DNA of 9,238 nucleotides from JBHAEP01 sp041855665 (GTDB taxonomy: Bacteria > Patescibacteriota > Saccharimonadia > Saccharimonadales > Saccharimonadaceae), in NCBI GenBank assembly GCA_041855665.1, contig JBHAEP010000051.1, positions 1 through 9,238 of the forward strand. Direction: 5' to 3'. Positions within the stretch are counted from its first letter, which is position 1, and the number at the start of each line of letters is the position of its first letter. Below, one piece after another: positions 1 through 5,169 of this stretch. Under the pieces are notes generated by a model. The model was given only the letters and a program-made list of their open reading frames with translations. It did not search any database and was not told the origin of the DNA. The position numbers were made by a program, and so were the translations under genes.

Positions 1-36
1 AAAGGCAGGTGCTCTAACCAGCTGAGCTATGGTCCC
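1..36 (-). tRNA. tRNA, 5' half only (probably tRNA-Lys, anticodon UUN), cut by window edge
   Basis: Read on the minus strand from 36 down to 1, the sequence gives a 7-nt acceptor strand (GGGACCA), the U8-A9 linker, a D arm (GCTC, 9-nt loop with GG, GAGC), A26, the 5' strand of the anticodon stem (CCTGC), then C32, U33 and two anticodon bases UU. The third anticodon base and the whole 3' half lie outside the window. UUN could be Lys (UUU), Gln (UUG) or Glu (UUC); the sequence around it resembles bacterial tRNA-Lys, so Lys is my best guess. The gene is transcribed away from the glucanase gene. Confidence 0.88.
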
Positions 37-46
37 GACTAATATG

Positions 47-76
47 ATTATATCAAAAAATATGACCAGATGTCAA
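47..76 (-). promoter_or_regulatory. Consensus sigma-70-type promoter of the tRNA
   Basis: On the minus strand a perfect TTGACA (76 to 71) and a perfect TATAAT (52 to 47) are separated by 18 nt. Transcription should start near position 40, only a few nucleotides before the mature tRNA 5' end at 36. A full-consensus promoter fits a stable RNA gene and shows that this organism uses canonical -35/-10 elements, which helps in judging the weaker promoters in the window. Confidence 0.82.
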
Positions 77-96
77 ATATTTTTTTAAATTCAAAT

Positions 97-106
97 TTGC
101 TATAAT
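97..106 (+). promoter_or_regulatory. Extended -10 promoter of the glucanase gene, nearly leaderless
   Basis: TTTGCTATAAT contains a perfect TATAAT at 101-106 with a TGn extension just upstream. No good -35 exists at the usual spacing (T-rich sequence around 78-83), so this is probably an extended -10 promoter. A start 6-8 nt downstream would fall at about 113-114, touching the ATG at 115. No Shine-Dalgarno is present. Confidence 0.6.
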
Positions 107-114
107 AATTATCA

Positions 115-1089
115 ATGAATAAAATGAACGGCGTGAATTTGGGTGGATGGTTGATACCCGAAAAATGGATGACTCCAAGCTTATTTGAGGGCTTGAATGC
201 CGTAGACTTAAAGGGTTTAACAGATACAGAAGAGGGTAGGTTGCGTCTAAGTTGTCACGTGAAGGGCTGGATTACGGAAGATGACTTTAGGTTTATGTCG
301 AGTAGAGGTATCAATTTAGTTCGTCTACCTTTTGGATTCTGGGTTTTTGAAGATAGTCCTGTACAAGGGTCTGATATTTCCACTTTGGATTGGGTTATGG
401 ATATGGCTGAAAAATATCAAATGAAGGTTATTTTAGATATGCATGCGCCCGAACTTTCTCAAAATGGCGAGCAACATAGCGGAATAGAAGGTGTGGCTGA
501 TTGGTTTAAGTTTTCTAGGGTTCAACGAGATACTTCGGATATATTAATTCGAGTCGCAAAAAGATATGCAAATCACCCGGCTCTTTATGGTATTGAACTT
601 TTGAATGAGCCAAAGCTTGGATTTAACTATTTTAAATTAATTCGATGGTATCGAAAAACCGCAAAAGAGCTAGGTTTAATTTTACCAAAAGAGGTTAAAA
701 TAATTTACCATGATGCTTTCCATCCAATAATTATGTCCGGAGCGATAAGAGGGTGTCGAGCGGTGATGGATGTTCATTGGTATGTGATTGGGCCAGGATT
801 TTTTGAGAGGTTTTTGTCTTTAAGCGGATATTTTAGTTTGCAAAGAATAGTTTTTGGTTTAGTTATATTGTGGGCTAAAATATGGCGAGTTGATTTAATC
901 GTTGGTGAATGGAGTGCTGTTTTGGCGCAAAAATATTTTGACGAAATCGATAAAAGCGGACATCATAAATTACTAAAATTGAATATCGAGCACCAAAAAA
1001 ATATCTACCGGAAGACTCTAGGCCACTGCTATTGGAGCTATAAAGTCGAGGGCGATGGGATGTGGAATTGGCGATCATTAAATAGATGA
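115..1089 (+). CDS. Glycoside hydrolase family 5 protein, exo-beta-1,3-glucanase-like
   Basis: A 324-residue putative beta-glucan hydrolase of the (beta/alpha)8 GH5 type. The N-terminus (NGVNLGGWLIPEKWMTPSLF, residues 5-24) matches the conserved start of the yeast Exg1-type exo-1,3-glucanase domain. Other family marks are LVRLPFGFW (68-76), LDMH (107-110) with SQNG (115-118), ELLNEP (161-166) with E165 as likely acid/base, DVHWY (219-223), and VGEWSA (263-268) with E265 as likely nucleophile. The catalytic set is therefore complete. No signal peptide is visible: the catalytic domain begins at the first residues, which suggests a cytoplasmic enzyme or a non-classical export route. A hydrophobic stretch at about 238-258 lies inside the domain and is unlikely to be an anchor. 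The alternative ATG at 124 would remove three residues. It is a single-gene unit between a divergent tRNA and the next promoter. Substrate is inferred from motifs; a different beta-glucan or glycoside is possible. Confidence 0.88.
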   Translation: MNKMNGVNLGGWLIPEKWMTPSLFEGLNAVDLKGLTDTEEGRLRLSCHVKGWITEDDFRFMSSRGINLVRLPFGFWVFEDSPVQGSDISTLDWVMDMAEKYQMKVILDMHAPELSQNGEQHSGIEGVADWFKFSRVQRDTSDILIRVAKRYANHPALYGIELLNEPKLGFNYFKLIRWYRKTAKELGLILPKEVKIIYHDAFHPIIMSGAIRGCRAVMDVHWYVIGPGFFERFLSLSGYFSLQRIVFGLVILWAKIWRVDLIVGEWSAVLAQKYFDEIDKSGHHKLLKLNIEHQKNIYRKTLGHCYWSYKVEGDGMWNWRSLNR

Positions 1090-1115
1090 GTTTAAGGTCT
1101 ACACTTAATTACTTA

Positions 1116-1147
1116 TTGACTTGAAATTATATATATATATATATAAT
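1116..1147 (+). promoter_or_regulatory. Promoter of the six-gene envelope/nuclease/comEC cluster
   Basis: TTGACT (1116-1121) is a good -35. The -10 lies in an alternating AT tract: TATAAT at 1142-1147 would have a 20-nt spacer, while TATATA at 1140-1145 would have 18 nt. TTGAAA at 1121-1126 with TATAAT gives 15 nt. The exact pairing cannot be decided by eye, but a promoter here is likely, since it precedes the only long leader in the region. A start near 1153 would leave a leader of about 33 nt carrying the Shine-Dalgarno at 1173-1177. Confidence 0.55.
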
Positions 1148-1149
1148 TT
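1124..1149. repeat. 26-bp perfect AT palindrome containing (AT)8
   Basis: The sequence AAATT-(AT)8-AATTT is exactly its own reverse complement over 26 bp. It occupies the -35/-10 spacer and -10 region in front of the gene at 1187. It has no G-C pairs and no U-tract, so it is a poor terminator candidate. The eight tandem AT units could slip during replication and change the promoter spacer in 2-bp steps. Confidence 0.85.
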
Positions 1150-1172
1150 AGCTTAGATTTATATTAAATTTT

Positions 1173-1177
1173 GGAGA
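1173..1177 (+). promoter_or_regulatory. Shine-Dalgarno GGAGA
   Basis: GGAGA lies 9 nt upstream of the ATG at 1187 and fixes that start. It shows that this organism uses normal SD-directed initiation for some genes, in contrast to the SD-less starts at 115, 7468 and 9167. Confidence 0.7.
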
Positions 1178-1186
1178 TCTAAGTTT

Positions 1187-2437
1187 ATGAACAATAAAGT
1201 TATTGTCAGTCTGTGTGTCGGCATACCTGTTTTATTGATAATTTTTATAGCTGTCTTTCTCGGTATCAGTGCCAATAATAACAGTAGGGATAAATGTGAA
1301 AAAGCTGGATTTAGCTTTAATGAGGATAATGAATGTGTAGCAGATGATGATTATGCCTACGATAAAATTGTTATGGTTGTCGGCAATCATGCTAATTCTC
1401 CAAAGCCGGAAGTTACTAAAGACATGAGAAATTATCTTAAACACTCCATGCTTCAATACAACGGAAAACCAGATATAGCCATACAGTCGGCTATTCCGGG
1501 TGGCGAAAAAATTGATATTGAATTTAAAAAAGTATCAGGTAATACCAGTAAAATTATTAAATCAATTGATAAAAATATTGATTCGAAAATTAAAACAGTA
1601 TTGAGCGAAACGTCTCCAGATGCCGATGGCGCTGACTATTTCAATACAGTTATTACTGCTGCCAGGTCTGTAAAAAAGTCTGACAATGGTCTGGTTTTGG
1701 TTTTCGGATCTGGACTTTCTGATGTTCAGCCGTTAAACTTTGCTAATCAATCTGCAGACCTACTTCACTCAAATCCATCCGAGGTTGTCGATCGTTTAAA
1801 GGAGGAGGGACTGATCAATCCCGGTGATTTGAGTGGTGTTACTATTTTTTGGACAGGTCTTGGTTCTGTTTCAGGTAATCAGCCTTCCCTCGATGCAAGT
1901 GAAAGAAGTAATTTAGAACAAATCTATAGGCGGACCTTCCAGTTCATGGGGGCGAATTTAGAGGTTGATCCTACGATTATTTCTGGAGATTCCATACCTA
2001 CACCTAAGAAGGTGGAGGTAACTAAGGTCAACGGGACTAGTGGTGGCCTAAGAGTGTTTAAATTTGATGAAAATTCAGTAAAATTTAATCCAGATAATTC
2101 AACATTTGTAGATGAAAATGAATCGAAGAATGCTCTAAAGACCGTTTATGATGAATATAAGAAGTGTAGAAGCAATGTGTCGGTATTGGGTTATACCGCT
2201 AAGACAATTGACAAGAGTATAGCATATGAAAACGATCTTTCTAGAAAGCGAGCGGAAGCAGTTAAGGAAATGTTAATAAGCCTTGGCGTTAATGATAATG
2301 ACATCAAGGCTGAAGGTAGAGGCTCTAGTGATTTTGAGGGCAGGCTTAAGGATATTAGTGATGCAGGTGAGCGCATAGAAGAAAATGCTACTAAAAATCG
2401 TGTTGTAATAGTCAGCCTAGAGGGGGCTTGTAGGTGA
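1187..2437 (+). CDS. Membrane-anchored protein with VWA-like region and C-terminal OmpA-like domain
   Basis: A 416-residue protein. Residues 5-28 form an uncleaved signal anchor. A short loop with C37 and C50 (CX12C) follows. Residues 59-258 look like a Rossmann-type von Willebrand A-like domain: KIVMVVGNHANS (60-71), GLVLVFGSGLSDVQPLNF (168-185) and LSGVTIFWTGLG (215-226). A classical DxSxS metal site is not evident. Residues 287-412 are OmpA-like: FDENSVKFNPD, then NDLSRKRAEAVKEML (349-363) and KNRVVIVS (403-410). The conserved Arg of the peptidoglycan-binding LSxxRA motif is kept (R355), but the Asp of the usual GHTD is Ala (GYTA, A338). The domain arrangement and the GSGL...GLG motifs resemble, from memory, OmpA-family proteins of Actinobacteria. 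It probably sits in the cytoplasmic membrane with its bulk outside, touching the cell wall. It is the first gene of the cluster and is translationally coupled to the next. Confidence 0.85.
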   Translation: MNNKVIVSLCVGIPVLLIIFIAVFLGISANNNSRDKCEKAGFSFNEDNECVADDDYAYDKIVMVVGNHANSPKPEVTKDMRNYLKHSMLQYNGKPDIAIQSAIPGGEKIDIEFKKVSGNTSKIIKSIDKNIDSKIKTVLSETSPDADGADYFNTVITAARSVKKSDNGLVLVFGSGLSDVQPLNFANQSADLLHSNPSEVVDRLKEEGLINPGDLSGVTIFWTGLGSVSGNQPSLDASERSNLEQIYRRTFQFMGANLEVDPTIISGDSIPTPKKVEVTKVNGTSGGLRVFKFDENSVKFNPDNSTFVDENESKNALKTVYDEYKKCRSNVSVLGYTAKTIDKSIAYENDLSRKRAEAVKEMLISLGVNDNDIKAEGRGSSDFEGRLKDISDAGERIEENATKNRVVIVSLEGACR

Positions 2438-3141
2438 TGTCTATATCTAACTGGAATTACTACCCTGTCACTCAAAAACAGGTTAATAAACATATTAAAT
2501 TCGGATTGATTTATCGCTTAAGAGCTTTTTTGGACAGGCGCGGGGTTATGATGCGCTTTATGCGTGATAATAATATCAAATCCAAAAAGCAACTAATGGA
2601 CTTGGATAAGTCAATAACTGAATCGCTTTATGTTGTAAATGTTGGCTATCTTAAAAAAATATCTAAAAAGCGAGACTATTTAATTTACAATGAAATCGTA
2701 AGATTTGATAATATTCAAAATGAAAATCAAGAGGAGTTGAATTTTAAACTTGAACCAGAGTTGATGAAGTTAAAAAAAGAACTTGAAGATATAAGTAAAA
2801 GATTGGATTTAGCCAAGAAAAATGTCAGGAAAGATAATTTAAATTTAATTCATGAAGCTGGCAGACTCAAGTCTTCTTATGTTAATCAAAAGAGCTTAAT
2901 AAAGTACGCTAAAAATAATATAAGTAGCTGTCGCAGTAGAATGAGTAATAATAAGGATAATCTTAAGTTATCTATAAATAATATAAATGAAGCTTATAAT
3001 AATTTTGCCATGTCCTATACTAGAACTGCCTCTAGGAAGATTCAAAAGGCTGGATGCATAAATTATATGCCCATCGACATAGATTATTCAAAAGACGTTA
3101 AAGATTTACTGGATGAAAAAGGACTAGCTATTGATGACTAA
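2437..3141 (+). CDS. Hypothetical basic coiled-coil protein
   Basis: I do not recognise a family. The product is 234 residues, rich in Lys, Asn and Ser, without signal peptide or membrane segment, so probably cytoplasmic. Residues 1-90 are basic, with an aromatic start (NWNYYP) and the stretch RAFLDRRGVMMRFMRDNN (29-46). Residues 95-190 have heptad-like Leu/Ile spacing with alternating Lys and Glu (LMKLKKELEDISKRLDLAKK, 109-128), typical of coiled coil. I chose the ATG at 2437 because it forms a TGATG stop-start overlap with the upstream gene; a GTG at 2434 adds one residue and is equally possible. AGGGGG at 2421-2426 can serve either start. Its place between a wall-binding protein and a membrane protein suggests a structural or assembly role, which is inference. 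Confidence 0.8.
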   Translation: MSISNWNYYPVTQKQVNKHIKFGLIYRLRAFLDRRGVMMRFMRDNNIKSKKQLMDLDKSITESLYVVNVGYLKKISKKRDYLIYNEIVRFDNIQNENQEELNFKLEPELMKLKKELEDISKRLDLAKKNVRKDNLNLIHEAGRLKSSYVNQKSLIKYAKNNISSCRSRMSNNKDNLKLSINNINEAYNNFAMSYTRTASRKIQKAGCINYMPIDIDYSKDVKDLLDEKGLAIDD

Positions 3142-3556
3142 TAGATTTTATCGGTTTTTTAAACAAAAAATTCACCTTAGAAAACCCAAAAATGAGCAAA
3201 TTGAGTTTGTGCGTAAAACTGCCTTGAAGCAGTTTAATAGTTTACTCCTTAGAAACAAATTAACAGTAAAATCTTTAGAATCTTTGATATTTATGGCAGC
3301 AGGTAGTTTTTCGGAACTCAGAAATAGACTTGAGTATGATAAGTCAAAAATTAACCAGAAACTAGACTCTAAATACTTGAATAAATATGAGGCTATATTA
3401 GGAGATTATTCTAAAATTAAGAATAATTCTTCAGAAATTGATCGGCTTGGTGGTGATTCCAGCGCTATCAAGGAAAGTTTAAAGACTTTGGATACTAAAA
3501 TAAAGTCCCTAAGGCTTACGGACGAAAAAGTAGGAGACATTAGAGATGGTGAATAA
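3134..3556 (+). CDS. Hypothetical small basic protein with predicted coiled coil
   Basis: Unrecognised. It has 140 residues, no membrane segment, and a strongly basic N-terminus (NRFYRFFKQKIHLRKPKNEQ, 3-22) that could bind nucleic acid or phospholipid head groups. A hydrophobic patch (SLESLIFMAAGSFSELRNRL, about 47-66) is too polar and short for a membrane helix. Residues 62-128 are probably helical or coiled coil. The gene overlaps the preceding one by 8 nt, with AAAAAGGA at 3116-3123 as Shine-Dalgarno. A TTG at 3131 is the alternative start. Its C-terminus overlaps the start of the next gene by 11 nt, so coupled translation with both neighbours is likely. The overlap pattern supports a real gene. 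Confidence 0.75.
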   Translation: MTNRFYRFFKQKIHLRKPKNEQIEFVRKTALKQFNSLLLRNKLTVKSLESLIFMAAGSFSELRNRLEYDKSKINQKLDSKYLNKYEAILGDYSKIKNNSSEIDRLGGDSSAIKESLKTLDTKIKSLRLTDEKVGDIRDGE

Positions 3557-4412
3557 AAATAACAAGAAGTCTAGCGAGTCTACGGTCAGTCTATTTGAGG
3601 TGTCTAAGGGGTCTATGGGTGTTGTAATATTAATCATCATACTTTTAGTATTAAGCTTGCTTGATATGTTTTTGTTATTAGATGCGTTACAGAAACTTTC
3701 TGATATGGACGACGCCAGTGCTGCGGCTTTCGCTCTAGCGATTCCTTTTATGGGTAGTTTTTTCGCTGCTCATCTGGGATGGGATGTTGCTAAAAAGAAA
3801 CATTTATCTAATCAGAAGTTGGCTCTATTTAAGAATATCTTCTTTTATATTTGGCTGGCAATTGGATTTATAATGCTGTCAATTCGAGCCACAATTATAA
3901 TATCTGATATCGTAGAAGAGGGGTTCGTCGAAGACATTACTCTTATTGCATATGAATTTATTATGATGATTTTACTCCTGGTTTTGTATGCGGGTACCGG
4001 ATATGGTATTTATTCTCAGTTTAAAATTCTTTATAAGAGAGGTCGAGATAGTGTTTTTATAGACCATATGCGGAGAACTAGAGAAATTAACCGTAAGCTA
4101 AGGGATGAAGCTCGAGCTCAAAAACTTTTAAAGAAAAGTAATAGCTTGATTCATAAAATTGAGTCAGATATTACCGCCCTAGAAGAATTTTCTAATAATT
4201 ACGACACTCTTCAGAGGCAATATAGCGAGAAACGCAGCGCTATCGAGAAATCCGAGCTTTCAACTGGGCATACTATTGCGGCAGAGGTTCATGCATTGCC
4301 AGAGAGTTTTTACCTGGATTCGGATACGGTACGAGGTACTATAGAACGAGCAATGTTATCTGGACATAAATTGAAAGATGTTGACTTAAATATAATAGAT
4401 GGAAAAGATTAA
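3546..4412 (+). CDS. Four-helix membrane protein with cytoplasmic coiled-coil tail, unknown function
   Basis: A 288-residue protein. Four hydrophobic segments lie at about 24-46, 57-78, 95-120 and 131-155, followed by a charged, basic tail (RDSVFIDHMRRTREINRKLR, 167-186) and a predicted coiled coil to about residue 235. The positive residues after segments 2 and 4 (KKKH at 83-86, KRGR at 164-167) place both termini in the cytoplasm. The end (LDSDTVRGTIERAMLSGHKL, 257-276) looks like a small folded element. The start is well supported by GGAG at 3533-3536. A short multi-pass core with a coiled-coil tail is loosely like MotA/ExbB/ZorA-type stators, but I see none of their signature residues and do not assign it there. 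It could be the membrane base on which the two soluble coiled-coil proteins assemble. Confidence 0.82.
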   Translation: MVNKNNKKSSESTVSLFEVSKGSMGVVILIIILLVLSLLDMFLLLDALQKLSDMDDASAAAFALAIPFMGSFFAAHLGWDVAKKKHLSNQKLALFKNIFFYIWLAIGFIMLSIRATIIISDIVEEGFVEDITLIAYEFIMMILLLVLYAGTGYGIYSQFKILYKRGRDSVFIDHMRRTREINRKLRDEARAQKLLKKSNSLIHKIESDITALEEFSNNYDTLQRQYSEKRSAIEKSELSTGHTIAAEVHALPESFYLDSDTVRGTIERAMLSGHKLKDVDLNIIDGKD

Positions 4413-5145
4413 GTTTTGGATTGAGTATCGTCGCAGTAGTAGAGAGATTAAAAAAACTATCTCTAGCTATGAGGGTGAAATTGTACGTATTTTTTTAAAA
4501 TACTTTATAGTCGCCGTTTTAATTGTTGTCGGTATATCTTTTTTGTATTTTTTTGTTAAAAATATACAGTTAAAAAATGAGCAGAATACTAACTTATCGT
4601 CTAAAGTCAATGACACTAAGACTGTAAGTAGTCCCAGCAAGTCAGAGTCTAATCAGGTTAAGGATGAGTCGCAACTTGAACCTAAAGATCGGCCTAGGGC
4701 TGAAACGCTGCCTAAACCTGCTTCTATTGCGACCGAGGGTAAGAAAGTGGTTTATGCAAGTAGGATTACTGATGGTGATACTATTGAGGCTGACGGTAAA
4801 AAAATCCGCATAATAGGGTTAAATACTCCTGAAACTAAAGATCCTCGAAAGCCTGTTGAGTGTTTCGGTCAGGAGCCTTCATTGAGAATTAGTCAAATTA
4901 TCGGCTCTAATGGCTTAATTTTGGAGTATGACCCAACTCAGGATCAAATTGATAGATATGGCAGGCATTTAATGCATGTTTACTTGTCGGATGGAACTAA
5001 TGTGGCGTATACTATGATTAACGAAGGCTATGCTTATGAATATACATATAGAATTCCTTATATTTGGCAATCTCAATATAAACAGGCGCAAGATAATGCC
5101 AGGAGCATGGGCAGAGGTTTATGGGCTCCAGGCGTATGTAATTAA
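4399..5145 (+). CDS. Membrane-anchored staphylococcal nuclease-like (SNase/thermonuclease) protein
   Basis: A 248-residue predicted DNA/RNA-cleaving enzyme facing outward. A basic N-terminus (to about 29) and one membrane helix (33-54) are followed by a low-complexity Ser/Lys/Pro/Glu linker (58-115), as expected for a tether through the wall. The SNase fold follows at 116-245. Motifs match S. aureus nuclease: RITDGDTIE (122-130), KIRIIGLNTPET (135-146) and IDRYGR (184-189). By alignment R137, E145 and R189 correspond to catalytic R35, E43 and R87; D125 and D127 match the DGD of the calcium site. N142 replaces D40, a change I recall as common in the NTPE subgroup. C155 and C247 could form a disulphide. 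The gene overlaps the previous one by 14 nt and lacks an obvious Shine-Dalgarno, so it probably depends on upstream translation. It lies 24 nt before comEC. Confidence 0.9.
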   Translation: MEKIKFWIEYRRSSREIKKTISSYEGEIVRIFLKYFIVAVLIVVGISFLYFFVKNIQLKNEQNTNLSSKVNDTKTVSSPSKSESNQVKDESQLEPKDRPRAETLPKPASIATEGKKVVYASRITDGDTIEADGKKIRIIGLNTPETKDPRKPVECFGQEPSLRISQIIGSNGLILEYDPTQDQIDRYGRHLMHVYLSDGTNVAYTMINEGYAYEYTYRIPYIWQSQYKQAQDNARSMGRGLWAPGVCN

Positions 5146-5152
5146 TGACGCA

Positions 5153-5160
5153 AGAGGTGG
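5153..5160 (+). promoter_or_regulatory. Strong Shine-Dalgarno of comEC (AGAGGTGG)
   Basis: AGAGGTGG lies 9 nt before the ATG at 5170, inside the 24-nt gap after the nuclease stop. It is the strongest ribosome binding site in the window and sets the comEC start. No promoter is visible in this gap, so comEC is probably read from upstream. Confidence 0.7.
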
Positions 5161-5169
5161 TAATTTATC

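Noticed and set aside
1124..1149. AT palindrome as an intrinsic terminator of the glucanase gene
   Set aside because: It contains only A-T pairs, so the RNA hairpin would be weak, and there is no following U-tract of the usual kind.
2191..2493. Minus-strand open frame of 100 codons over the OmpA-domain region
   Set aside because: It lies opposite a well-supported gene, has no ribosome binding site and no recognisable protein features; likewise the other minus-strand frames in the window.
1187..5145. A Zorya-type antiphage system (ZorA/ZorB plus nuclease)
   Set aside because: An OmpA-domain protein, a multi-pass protein with helical tail and a nuclease are superficially similar, but the OmpA protein has a large VWA-like region, no MotA/ZorA signatures are seen, no ZorC/ZorD helicase gene is present, and the nuclease is an outward-facing SNase rather than a cytoplasmic HNH enzyme.
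4399..5145. Loss of nuclease activity through N142 in place of the Asp of the SNase calcium site
   Set aside because: The catalytic Arg, Glu, Arg set and the DGD motif are intact, and NTPE variants are, as far as I recall, common in this family, so I treat the enzyme as active.
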